Shown piece after piece: positions 1-6,371 of a stretch of 15,311 bases of DNA (its first letter is position 1; each line of letters opens with the position of its first letter). Position numbers and translations under genes: made by a program. The stretch is from JBMYXZ01 sp049608925. GTDB lineage: Bacteria > Pseudomonadota > Alphaproteobacteria > JAGOMX01. Under the pieces are notes generated by a model, which searched no databases, was not told the origin of the DNA, and saw only the letters and a program-made list of their open reading frames with translations. The stretch is from contig JBMYXZ010000027.1 in assembly GCA_049608925.1 (NCBI GenBank), positions 1-15,311 on the forward strand. The letters run 5' to 3'.

Positions 1-111
1 AAAGATTCTTTTATAGGTTATAATGTAAGTTGGGCAAGGCACAGTGAAGCTATTTGGAATAAAACACATCGTTTTGCAGGAAGATTATGTATTCTAGCAG
101 GAATTCTTTTT
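1..111 (+). pseudogene. SdpI-family membrane protein fragment
   Basis: Frame 1 of the plus strand starts open at base 1 and encodes IGYNVSWARHSEAIWNKTHR followed by FAGRLCILAGILF. The pattern of a short aromatic/Arg stretch, then SEAIWNKTHRFAGRL and a hydrophobic segment, is typical of the SdpI C-terminal domain, known from the Bacillus SdpI immunity protein and many bacterial homologues (recognised by eye). The frame continues to a stop at 199-201, but after about base 111 it is only the antisense of the phage protease gene, so this gene is cut off. Its 5' part lies outside the window. This is a cellular-type gene rather than a usual phage gene, and it joins the phage sequence somewhere in 94-111. 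It could be host DNA beside a deleted prophage, a phage-carried cargo gene, or an assembly chimera. The family call is fairly firm; the cause of the truncation is unknown. Confidence 0.62.
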
Positions 112-606
112 GGCATGGGCCATAACCTGGTCGTACCTTTTCTGGTTTTCTTCAGACACGTTATAGCCGCGAGTGGCGGAAAAATTAGCAACATTATCTG
201 ATTCTGCGTTGTCTTTCTCAGAAAAATCTAACGGCTTGTAACTGCTTATGAAGTCCGACAGCTCCTGAGCTACGCCCTTGCCCTCGGCAGAACTAAACTC
301 CGCTGGTGCGGCTTCTAGTGCGCCAAACACCCGCTCTAACATAGGTCGGTGCGCGGCCTCAACGCCAGATTTTAGTAAGGATTCGCAAAATGACGCTACG
401 CGGGCTTCAGAGCCTTCTTTTTGGCTTGCCTCAATCTGCTCTTTTAATTTCCGATTTTCATCTTTCAGAGCAGTATTCTGTTCTGAAAAATCAGCCTCGT
501 TTTCTTCCTGCTTCTTCATAAATGCAGGCGTAATTGTATTGAGAAAGGCAGTAGCAAAGGTTTGGCCCTGCTTCTCAATATCCTCTAATGCTTTATCTTT
601 CGCCAT
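94..606 (-). CDS. Internal in-frame start: putative scaffold protein (Z-like)
   Basis: Inside the protease gene, Met151 (ATG at 606-604) is preceded by TGGAG with a 6-base spacer, a better ribosome binding site than that of most genes nearby. Translation from here gives about 170 residues, starting MAKDKALEDIEKQ, and consisting almost only of the charged, coiled-coil-like scaffold region. In phage Mu, gene I encodes the protease-scaffold and an internal start makes the separate scaffold protein Z; the same arrangement is inferred here. What is seen is the ribosome binding site, the in-frame ATG and its position at the domain border; actual use is inference. The product shares the truncated C-terminus of the full-length protein. 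Confidence 0.6.
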   Translation of the reverse strand: MAKDKALEDIEKQGQTFATAFLNTITPAFMKKQEENEADFSEQNTALKDENRKLKEQIEASQKEGSEARVASFCESLLKSGVEAAHRPMLERVFGALEAAPAEFSSAEGKGVAQELSDFISSYKPLDFSEKDNAESDNVANFSATRGYNVSEENQKRYDQVMAHAKKNSC

Positions 607-1056
607 GGTAAACTCCAGGTATTCATGGTTATTGTTGAACTCTACCACTCCAAGTTTTGGATCGGCAGGGGCTTTAGCGCCAAGCAACCCTGTGTGCCTA
701 ACGTACATTTTTCCAGGCGTGGGGTTGCTTGGGTCATTTGGCATAAAAAAACTAGATGATACTTTTTTGAATGCCTTGTCTTTTAGGGCTTTTTTTGCGT
801 GCTTAGATATATTCTCGACAGCCATCATCATCTGCCCGGACACTTCATCAAAAAAGTACCTACCCCAACCATGGGCCGGGTCATTAGATTTTGGGTGACC
901 AAAAACCAATGGGGATTCAAATAAAGCTGGGTCGTATCTTTCCGCAATAGCTTTAACGTCTTCACGGGTGAATACGTGCTTTCTGCCAGAGCTATCTGTC
1001 AGAGTGCCCGGTCTAAGGGCTGGGATTAGTGTCTTCATTCCGAGACTATAGACCAT
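94..1056 (-). CDS. Mu I-like prohead protease with C-terminal scaffold region
   Basis: This is a capsid maturation protease fused to a scaffold, which would act inside the prohead. Residues about 1-130 hold the protease part, with FGHPKSNDPAHGWGRYF (residues 52-68) and KKVSSSFF (97-104); His54 and a Ser at 100-102 are plausible catalytic residues by analogy with phage prohead proteases, not proven. Residues about 151-230 are highly charged and coiled-coil-like, rich in Glu, Lys and Gln, as expected for scaffold. The start at 1056 overlaps the gpG stop as TAATG and has GAAGG upstream; a second Met at residue 7 (1038) has a weaker site. The gene order portal-gpG-protease matches Mu genes 29-G-I. 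The C-terminus ends at AHAKKNSC, where relatives usually continue for about ten more residues; its stop codon lies in the SdpI-like sequence, so the end appears replaced. Confidence 0.8.
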   Translation of the reverse strand: MVYSLGMKTLIPALRPGTLTDSSGRKHVFTREDVKAIAERYDPALFESPLVFGHPKSNDPAHGWGRYFFDEVSGQMMMAVENISKHAKKALKDKAFKKVSSSFFMPNDPSNPTPGKMYVRHTGLLGAKAPADPKLGVVEFNNNHEYLEFTMAKDKALEDIEKQGQTFATAFLNTITPAFMKKQEENEADFSEQNTALKDENRKLKEQIEASQKEGSEARVASFCESLLKSGVEAAHRPMLERVFGALEAAPAEFSSAEGKGVAQELSDFISSYKPLDFSEKDNAESDNVANFSATRGYNVSEENQKRYDQVMAHAKKNSC

Positions 1057-1478
1057 TAAAGACCTTCAAACAAGCCATCTGTGATAACTTCTATGGCTTT
1101 TTGCCTCCCAGAGCTCGACAGACCGACTATAGGTCTGACCTCGTGTACGCCCTTAGCGTATGCGGCAGGAGCCACTATGGTGGCTGTGCTTTCGTCGTGC
1201 TCTGTGTATATTGTGTCAGAAAGGAATCCCGTGCGAACAAGTATTGGGTGTTGCCCCGGAAAGCCGCCCCACTGCCTTATCAGGACAGTGGCAGGGCTGA
1301 GTTGCTTCCACGGCTCGCCATCAATAGGACTGGACTCTGAACTGAAGGCATGTTTCGTTTCATCATGCAGAATCTGGGCGATCCGGCTGGCTACTCTCGT
1401 GGATTTTTGCAGTCGATTCTTCATCTTTTCTATCTTTGCCAATATATTGGTTTTGTTTAACTCGACTATGAGTTTCAT
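1056..1478 (-). CDS. Mu gpG-like virion morphogenesis protein
   Basis: A protein of 140 residues resembling the phage virion morphogenesis family of Mu gpG and P2 gpS, which acts in tail completion or head-tail assembly. The middle shows the family pattern PWKQLSPATVLIR, then ILVRTGFLSDTIY, and a C-terminal PIVGLSSSGRQ stretch. The frame is open further upstream to 1559, but the ATG at 1478 is preceded by GGGAAG and opens the sequence MKLIVELNKTN, whereas the upstream Met codons at 1559 and 1499 lack a convincing binding site. Even from 1478 the gene overlaps the end of the portal gene by 116 bases, in another frame. It ends in a TAATG overlap with the protease gene, which suggests translational coupling. 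In Mu, gene F sits between portal and G; here it is absent. Confidence 0.72.
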   Translation of the reverse strand: MKLIVELNKTNILAKIEKMKNRLQKSTRVASRIAQILHDETKHAFSSESSPIDGEPWKQLSPATVLIRQWGGFPGQHPILVRTGFLSDTIYTEHDESTATIVAPAAYAKGVHEVRPIVGLSSSGRQKAIEVITDGLFEGL

Positions 1479-2694
1479 CTGCTTCCCACCCTGGGCCATA
1501 TTGTTGGTAAATGTACGTGGCAGTCGGTTTGTAGCCAAGGTCAAATATGGCCTTGTCAACCTTAGCCTTGACTAAAGTGTCCTCTGGGCCATCCAAGTCC
1601 CGCTCAATCTTAGGTAACGCAGCGTTAGGATAATTCCACCGCACTAACTGCTCAATTACTTGCTTATTTGCCGAGTTATTGATTAGCTGGCTATCAGCAA
1701 GAATGATGTCTTTTCTGACCGACTTGTGTACGTCAGCTTGGCTCCAGCTAGATCCGTTGTCAGTGGTCATGGTTTGACCCAGGACGACCTTAGCGATAGC
1801 CAGATTCATTAGGTTTATGTGATCGTTGTAGTCCACTGACCCAGATCTTGCAGCCTCAATTATTTGAAGCTCAAGCTTTTTAATAGTGCCGTCAGCAGAT
1901 AGCTCGTTGGGCATCAGCACGCCAGTCTCTGTGGCTACCGAGTTTATTGACTCAAGGAGTGCCGTGCGCTTGTTAGCGTTGGGGTCGCTATTGTCATCTT
2001 TAGGCTTCCACTCGGCAGGGAACCAGCCAACAATAGTTGGTTGCGCCCACTTCTCTAGGAATATGGCCCAGTCGGATACAGCCCCGCGCTTGAACTGCGT
2101 CAACCAGTACAGCCAGTGACCAAGGCCAACGCCCATGGGCTCGTCATCATTTGTGCCACCGCACGAATACCACCAGTAGTACCTTGGGTCTAGCAGTACA
2201 TTGGTTTTGCTGCCCCTGATCTTAATTCTTAGTCTGCGCCTACGATCAACACCATACCTGTTTGCATCCCTAACCAAGATCTTATCAATTACTGTGTGGC
2301 GCCCATCATACGCAATTATTTTTTCCGCAACGGCCCTACCAAAAAAAGTGCCGAAAAGCATCTTATGATTCACTGTGTCCCACTGAACATGTTCCAGAAC
2401 TTCACTTGTCAGTGCGGCAGCTGATAAGTCGTCCTTTTTTCCACCACCAGGGACTATTCTGTAGGGCTTGGAAGTAACCGCAAATATGCGCTGCTGCATG
2501 GTTGCCCAAACCTGGTCGTCCCTGAGTATTTCCTTATACCCATTAAGGTCATTATTGTATATTCTGGACAACGTGGGATCTGTGGACTGCACTATAGACT
2601 GCATATACCCACGAATATGAGAGCCGCGAGTATACCCGTTGCTAGCTATGCCTGGGTCTGTACTTGGCTTCGGTGCTTGGTGCTCTTTATTCAT
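1363..2694 (-). CDS. Mu gp29-like portal protein (DUF935)
   Basis: This is the portal protein, a ring at one capsid vertex through which DNA is packaged and to which the tail attaches. It has 443 residues, somewhat shorter than Mu gp29. Recognisable DUF935 elements are the N-terminal helix region around DQVWATMQQRIFAV, WAIFLEKWAQPTIVGWFP in the centre, and VVLGQTMTTDNGSSWSQADV followed by VRKDIILADSQLINN towards the end. The usual family C-terminus (YGPGWEA) is followed by a polar tail of 38 residues that overlaps the gpG start. The start codon forms an ATGA overlap with the terminase stop, with AAAGG six bases upstream. The position directly after the large terminase matches Mu-type head modules. 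Confidence 0.85.
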   Translation of the reverse strand: MNKEHQAPKPSTDPGIASNGYTRGSHIRGYMQSIVQSTDPTLSRIYNNDLNGYKEILRDDQVWATMQQRIFAVTSKPYRIVPGGGKKDDLSAAALTSEVLEHVQWDTVNHKMLFGTFFGRAVAEKIIAYDGRHTVIDKILVRDANRYGVDRRRRLRIKIRGSKTNVLLDPRYYWWYSCGGTNDDEPMGVGLGHWLYWLTQFKRGAVSDWAIFLEKWAQPTIVGWFPAEWKPKDDNSDPNANKRTALLESINSVATETGVLMPNELSADGTIKKLELQIIEAARSGSVDYNDHINLMNLAIAKVVLGQTMTTDNGSSWSQADVHKSVRKDIILADSQLINNSANKQVIEQLVRWNYPNAALPKIERDLDGPEDTLVKAKVDKAIFDLGYKPTATYIYQQYGPGWEADETHSRVKQNQYIGKDRKDEESTAKIHESSQPDRPDSA

Positions 2695-3992
2695 AAGTAA
2701 CCTTTATGTCTCTTGGCCTTCGTGGTTCCCCAGCCGATCTGTGTCACGTTTCCTGAAGTAACTGTGCGCCTTGTTTTATTGTTTGAGGTTGGCCACATCA
2801 TTAGTCCACCTGCGTGCTTCAAGCCATGATACGCTAACTTTGAAGCATCTACTAGATCATCGTGCTCGGTTTTGGATTGCGGAGGGAAGCTAAGCCATTC
2901 CTCTTCAAAATATCCCGGCAAATCATTGGCGTGGTAAACCATGCCATTTTCATATCTCAGTAGCAATGGCTGCGCTTCTATAAACTTATCAGATCTTGGT
3001 GTATAAGTTCTTATATTAAGGTCTGTCGTCCTAAGTAGCTCTTGCGCCACAGTAGCCTGGAATTGCACATTCTCAATGGTAACTACTTGGGCCTGGTTCT
3101 TTACGGAAAATCTCTCAATCTTGTTGAGTATTTCCTGAAAGGTCATTCTGCCCCTGAACGCATCAATAACCCATGTATGGCCATTGGCATCCTTAGCCAT
3201 AGCAACCATGGCTGTATAGTCCGCATCTTGCTTCAATGATATAGCCAGATCCACTCCTACGGAGATAGCTACAATTGGGGAGTGTGCTCCAGGCACGCCA
3301 TGCTTCAGCCACTCTTGCTTAAGCGCATACCCCGCAAAATCCACATACTCAGCCAGATACTCCTGCCTGAATACCAGGTCAAGACTCTGCTCTTTGTGCA
3401 TCCTTAATTCTTGAGGGGATATGAAAGGGTTAGTTGAAGTTGGGTAATGAAAAGAGCTCCAAAGGGGGTCGTCGAGAGACTTTCTATCAAGCTCGTAAAA
3501 ATAGTTCTTACCCATTGGAGTGGACAAGAACCACGCATCCCCTCTAGGGGCTGCTAGCGTTGGCATAATAGCCTTTGTCCAAGCTTCCTCAAGGTGCCTA
3601 GCCTTTGCAGCTTCATCTATAATTGCGGTTGCGTACTCTCTGGATCGTCCTGCGTCAGGATCATCCAGAGACCAAAAATCAATCCACCCACCAGTAGAGA
3701 ACTTAATTCTGTTGTCTTGCTTGTTGTTGTGAGTGATTATTGGCGCAAAAACCCTCGCTATCTCTTCTTTGGCCTCAAGGAGGTACTTGTAGTTTGGGGC
3801 AAACCACCCCTGTGGCTTTTGTACGCCCTTATGCAGCCGCCATATTCCGAATATAGTCTTGCCCCAACGTCTACCACAACGTACTACGTTGAACCTTGTT
3901 CCGCTAGCTGCCAGCTCATTTTGAGCTGTGTGCAGCTTGGCAAGCTCTACGGTAGTATCTAACGATCTCTTCCTTGTTGCGTTGCGTGGCAT
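2691..3992 (-). CDS. terL: Phage terminase large subunit (Mu gp28-like)
   Basis: This is the DNA packaging motor: an N-terminal ATPase drives DNA into the prohead and a C-terminal nuclease cuts it. The 433 residues show Walker A as GRRWGKT (40-46), Walker B as AIIDEAA (Asp126, Glu127), a GRSREY stretch before it, and the coupling motif STPMG (157-161). The RNase H-like nuclease starts with VGVDLA, where Asp248 is the likely first metal ligand; TIEN supplies a further acidic residue and HDDLVDA near the end supplies the last. The ATG lies two bases after the small-subunit stop and has only a weak binding site, so translation is probably coupled. It ends in an ATGA overlap with the portal gene. 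All key motifs are present, so the protein looks intact. Confidence 0.92.
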   Translation of the reverse strand: MPRNATRKRSLDTTVELAKLHTAQNELAASGTRFNVVRCGRRWGKTIFGIWRLHKGVQKPQGWFAPNYKYLLEAKEEIARVFAPIITHNNKQDNRIKFSTGGWIDFWSLDDPDAGRSREYATAIIDEAAKARHLEEAWTKAIMPTLAAPRGDAWFLSTPMGKNYFYELDRKSLDDPLWSSFHYPTSTNPFISPQELRMHKEQSLDLVFRQEYLAEYVDFAGYALKQEWLKHGVPGAHSPIVAISVGVDLAISLKQDADYTAMVAMAKDANGHTWVIDAFRGRMTFQEILNKIERFSVKNQAQVVTIENVQFQATVAQELLRTTDLNIRTYTPRSDKFIEAQPLLLRYENGMVYHANDLPGYFEEEWLSFPPQSKTEHDDLVDASKLAYHGLKHAGGLMMWPTSNNKTRRTVTSGNVTQIGWGTTKAKRHKGYL

Positions 3993-3994
3993 GT

Positions 3995-4519
3995 TTAGTC
4001 TTTTTCTACAAAGGTTACGTTACTTGGGGCTTTGCTGGAGGTGTCCTCTTCATCCAGATTCCACGCTTTACGTTCTGCGGCGTGTCTTATGCGAATTATC
4101 TCTGCCAGTGTCTTACCAACTTTGGCAGGCTTTTCCGCCATCGCCATTCGCTCCACCTTCTCAGCGGCATCCCCTGCTTCAGATATAAACTGGTATATGG
4201 GGTCGACAATCTTGGCGTGAGTGTCAAGCTCCGTTCGGTGCCTGCGCTCGACTCTGGCCATTGCGTCAGATTCATCCTCAATAGCTTGTAGCAGCGCGTC
4301 ATCGTCGGCGTTCTTGAGGTCTATTCCGAGAGCCTTGGCCCTGGCTTTAGCCTGAACCTCGGCCTTTGGATTTACAAACCACCCATCGGCCTCCTTTTTA
4401 TTCTTTATGTGGCTAATCGGTATGCCGTACTTCCGGGACAACTGAGCCATAGACACGTTAGAGTAATAATCCGCCCTTACTGCTGCCCAGTCTGTCTGCT
4501 GGTTATCTTTATTGCTCAT
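3995..4519 (-). CDS. terS: Phage terminase small subunit
   Basis: A likely DNA-recognition subunit of the packaging complex. The protein has 174 residues. Its N-terminus (about residues 20-47) forms a helix-turn-helix with VSMAQLSRKYGIPISHIKNK and a following aromatic DGW, common in small terminases. The middle is charged and helical, suited to oligomerisation, and the end contains IRHAAERKAWNLDEED, a stretch typical of small terminases just before the segment that binds the large subunit. It lies two bases upstream of terL. The ATG has AAGG about ten bases upstream. It is the first gene after the 12-bp hairpin that separates packaging from lysis. The call rests on the helix-turn-helix, the ERKAWNLD pattern and the position. 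Confidence 0.8.
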   Translation of the reverse strand: MSNKDNQQTDWAAVRADYYSNVSMAQLSRKYGIPISHIKNKKEADGWFVNPKAEVQAKARAKALGIDLKNADDDALLQAIEDESDAMARVERRHRTELDTHAKIVDPIYQFISEAGDAAEKVERMAMAEKPAKVGKTLAEIIRIRHAAERKAWNLDEEDTSSKAPSNVTFVEKD

Positions 4520-4538
4520 GGATAATGGCCTTATGTGG

Positions 4539-4572
4539 GTAAGAGGCTATATTAGCTTAAATAGCCTCTTAC
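4539..4572. terminator. Perfect 12-bp stem-loop between lysis and packaging genes
   Basis: GTAAGAGGCTAT (4539-4550) and ATAGCCTCTTAC (4561-4572) are exact inverted repeats around a 10-base loop. The element lies in the 55-base gap between the o-spanin stop and the small terminase start. Neither strand has a clear U-tract after the stem, so it is not a standard intrinsic terminator. It may be a partial terminator, an RNase processing site or an mRNA stabiliser that lets the two modules be expressed at different levels. Confidence 0.5.
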
Positions 4573-4574
4573 GG

Positions 4575-4862
4575 CTAGTCTGGCTGCTCCGCCTTTGCTG
4601 CAGACAGCTTCTCGTTTGCCAACTCCAATGTTGCGTAGCATATTCCATATTGCAAATAAAATGTCTTTAATGTTGATCCTTCAGGGAACTTGCCGAGCTT
4701 TATTGGTAGCTGCACAGGATCTGTTATATAAGCCTCAAGTGGGGTACGTATATAAACAGGCACCTCAACAACTTCAGGTGCAGGAAGAATCATCGTTGGA
4801 AGCTTGGTGGTGGCGCAGGAGGCGAGAAGCGCGAGTGGGATCAGCAGCTTAAGCGGATTCAT
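4575..4862 (-). CDS. Outer-membrane spanin (Rz1-like lipoprotein)
   Basis: This 95-residue protein starts with a lipoprotein signal, MNPLKLLIPLALLASC, with lipobox LASC and lipidation at Cys16. The mature part has a Pro/Val-rich stretch (EVVEVPVYIRTP), a second VQLPI segment, and an alpha-helical end with one Cys (YGICYATLELANEK). This is the usual layout of o-spanins, which span the periplasm with an i-spanin and fuse the two membranes in the last step of lysis. The open frame extends to 4895, but the signal starts at the Met at 4862, inside the end of the preceding gene. Unlike lambda Rz1 it is not embedded in the i-spanin gene; a small membrane protein gene stands between them. It points to a host with an outer membrane. 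Confidence 0.7.
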   Translation of the reverse strand: MNPLKLLIPLALLASCATTKLPTMILPAPEVVEVPVYIRTPLEAYITDPVQLPIKLGKFPEGSTLKTFYLQYGICYATLELANEKLSAAKAEQPD

Positions 4863-5076
4863 TTGCCCAGTCCATGACGCTATTGTAAATGTCATTTAAC
4901 TTGGTTGTGGCTGCAAATAGCCACTGAAGAGTGGTTTTTACTCCTACCCTGCCCAGTAGGCAGTCAGCAATAACATCAGCTAGCATCACAATAAATGCCG
5001 CTGCAGACAATATTATCAGGATGACTAGGGCCAACCAGTGGCGCCATGATAGGATCTTTCTAGTTCGTTTCTTCAT
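4849..5076 (-). CDS. Small cationic membrane protein in lysis module
   Basis: A 75-residue protein with a very basic N-terminus (MKKRTRKILSWRH), one long hydrophobic segment (about residues 14-40, LALVILIILSAAAFIVMLADVIAD) and a short soluble tail ending in DWANESA. The start overlaps the i-spanin end by 17 bases and has GAGGTG upstream; its end overlaps the o-spanin start by 14 bases. No family is recognised. The position between two spanin candidates and the single membrane segment suggest a lysis role, for example as holin, antiholin or spanin partner, but this is inference from context. Confidence 0.6.
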   Translation of the reverse strand: MKKRTRKILSWRHWLALVILIILSAAAFIVMLADVIADCLLGRVGVKTTLQWLFAATTKLNDIYNSVMDWANESA

Positions 5077-5422
5077 TGGTAAAGCACCTCGGTAGTGGTT
5101 GCGATAAAAACTCCTTACAGGAGGCTGGTGGTGGGTTAGCGGGGGCGTTAATTGAAGCCTCTAGGGCCTTGATCTTATCCTCATAAGGGGATAGATCGAT
5201 AGCCAGCGGTATATTGGCCTCACACTGAGATAGGGCGCTCTGCAGGGACTCTTTGGTGTTGGTGTATGATTCAGCCAGAAGCTTCGATGTTAATGCAGCA
5301 CTCTCGGCAGCTGAATAGCAAGCTCCAGCGTCCTTGGCGTTATTATGCGATGACCTAAGAAGGAATGCGTTAGCCAGCAAGGATAGGGCCAGGCTGATGG
5401 GCATAATGGCTTTAAGAATCAT
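5060..5422 (-). CDS. Inner-membrane spanin (Rz-like)
   Basis: A 120-residue protein with an N-terminal membrane anchor (MILKAIMPISLALSLLANAF), a periplasmic helical region with Cys and many Ala, Ser, Lys and Glu, a proline-rich turn (NAPANPPPAS) and the end CKEFLSQPLPRCF. The C-terminal Cys-(x)n-PLP pattern is often seen at the end of i-spanins. Together with the o-spanin it would disrupt the outer membrane. The frame is open to 5449, but the ATG at 5422 has AAAGG nine bases upstream, begins directly with the anchor and overlaps the stop of the gene before it, so it is preferred. There is no strong sequence match to any named spanin by eye; the call rests on topology, size, C-terminus and the nearby o-spanin. 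Confidence 0.58.
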   Translation of the reverse strand: MILKAIMPISLALSLLANAFLLRSSHNNAKDAGACYSAAESAALTSKLLAESYTNTKESLQSALSQCEANIPLAIDLSPYEDKIKALEASINAPANPPPASCKEFLSQPLPRCFTNEETN

Positions 5423-5657
5423 CGTCGTTGACCTTTCTGCGCTTTTCAAAAGCTGCCATACATAACCCTGACAGAGTACCTGAGGCCACCAACGCAGAGG
5501 TTATAATGGCGGAGTCCATTTCAGGATGACTGGAGGCTAAATAAAGGGTATAGAAGAATGAAGCGATGCCTAGCAAGGCAAATATCGCCGACCATGTTTT
5601 AGTGGTGTTCATTGCCACCATGAATGACACGAATCTATTTTTTCTTTTCTCGTTCAT
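5412..5657 (-). CDS. Holin candidate, two membrane segments
   Basis: An 81-residue protein with a basic N-terminus (MNEKRKNR), two hydrophobic segments (about residues 22-43, WSAIFALLGIASFFYTLYLA, and 49-69, AIITSALVASGTLSGLCMAA) and a charged tail FEKRRKVNDDDS. This matches class II holins, which form lesions in the inner membrane and release the endolysin. Further Met codons at residues 13 and 16 could give a shorter second product, as with dual-start holins. It overlaps the genes on both sides. Two neighbours also encode small membrane proteins, so which one is the true holin cannot be decided from the sequence. Confidence 0.6.
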   Translation of the reverse strand: MNEKRKNRFVSFMVAMNTTKTWSAIFALLGIASFFYTLYLASSHPEMDSAIITSALVASGTLSGLCMAAFEKRRKVNDDDS

Positions 5658-5901
5658 TTCTCGATTCTCTTAATTCTCTGGTTAAATCTTCCACGAGCAG
5701 GGCGCTTAGCTTTGAATCTTTAGCCAGCCGCTTCATGGCTTTTGCATTGATTTTTGCGTCTTCACGCCTGGCCTCATTATTCAGCTCAGTATGGTTTTGT
5801 ATAAATTCAATAAAACTATTGAACATTAACCTAATTGTATAGAGCATCGCCAAGCCCATCGCTCCTGTAGAGCCGAGCTGTAGCCACTCTTCACTAATCA
5901 T
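5635..5901 (-). CDS. Small membrane-anchored coiled-coil protein
   Basis: An 88-residue protein with one membrane segment near the N-terminus (about residues 10-33, STGAMGLAMLYTIRLMFNSF) and a long charged helix rich in Arg, Glu, Lys and Ala that ends RESRNEREKKK. The start forms an ATGA overlap with the gene before it. The layout, a short anchor then a charged coiled coil, recalls small phage holin-accessory proteins such as the BhlA/XhlA type, but no specific motif supports that name. It is probably part of the lysis module because it sits between other small membrane proteins and the spanins. Confidence 0.6.
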   Translation of the reverse strand: MISEEWLQLGSTGAMGLAMLYTIRLMFNSFIEFIQNHTELNNEARREDAKINAKAMKRLAKDSKLSALLVEDLTRELRESRNEREKKK

Positions 5902-6233
5902 TGCTTAGGTTTTAACTTCATCAAGTTTGATTGCCTCTTCTTTTCCTGACGAGTAAGGTTCTCGCTAGTCAATACCGCCACGGTTGCCATAACTATTCTC
6001 ATTGCAGCCTCAACTATCGGGGGCGTTTTATCAAGCAAATCTAGCGTGGCAAGGGTCGCGAAGGTAAGAGTCATAAGCATATTGAATGACTCCCCAAGGA
6101 ACATTATGGATATAGCCCTTACAAAACCATTCTCAACAAAGAATCGCCATGCGTGCTGAGCTGGTCTAATAACTGCTAGAGCAAGGATAATTAATGATAA
6201 GTAATTTGCAATATCTGTAGGTGTAATCGCCAC
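5898..6233 (-). CDS. Small membrane protein, holin candidate
   Basis: A 111-residue protein with three hydrophobic stretches (about residues 9-28, 44-66 and 76-91) and a basic tail (TRQEKKRQSNLMKLKPKQ). The start is GTG at 6233, with AGGA nine to ten bases upstream. It is the first gene after a 138-base gap, so it may open the holin-spanin sub-operon. Three membrane segments and a charged C-terminus fit class I holins; no family match is recognised. A GC-rich hairpin lies in its leader. Confidence 0.6.
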   Translation of the reverse strand: MAITPTDIANYLSLIILALAVIRPAQHAWRFFVENGFVRAISIMFLGESFNMLMTLTFATLATLDLLDKTPPIVEAAMRIVMATVAVLTSENLTRQEKKRQSNLMKLKPKQ

Positions 6234-6253
6234 TAATATAATTCCTGGGTGTA

Positions 6254-6279
6254 GCGCACCCCTCTACTTATGGGGGCGC
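6254..6279 (-). promoter_or_regulatory. GC-rich hairpin in the leader of the holin-spanin genes
   Basis: GCGCACCCC (6254-6262) and GGGGGCGC (6272-6279) pair over eight base pairs with one bulged A and a nine-base loop. On the minus strand the hairpin comes about ten bases before the AGGA site of the GTG-started gene at 6233. There is no U-tract after it. It may control translation or mRNA stability. The rest of the gap 6234-6371 holds no gene; a weaker hairpin (CTGCT-N5-AGCAG) lies at about 6331-6345. Confidence 0.35.
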
Positions 6280-6371
6280 GCTGCTGGTTAAACTTACTGA
6301 TATAAAACTACCATTCAACTATATTTTTAGCTGCTCTGCAAGCAGTTATTGAATAACGCCTGGGTGCCTCG

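Noticed and set aside
1..120. A Mu-type transposition end or attachment site at the left junction
   Set aside because: The junction lies inside the protease gene and not at a phage end, and no repeated end sequence is visible.
278..898. Open frame of 206 codons on the plus strand
   Set aside because: It is antisense to the protease gene, has Ser/Phe-rich shadow composition and lacks any ribosome binding site or family pattern.
1081..1575. Open frame of 164 codons on the plus strand
   Set aside because: It is antisense to the gpG-like and portal genes; the minus-strand products are recognisable and fit the operon.
3928..4302. Several overlapping open frames on both strands opposite the terminase subunits
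   Set aside because: They are shadows of the small terminase gene and of the junction to the large subunit.
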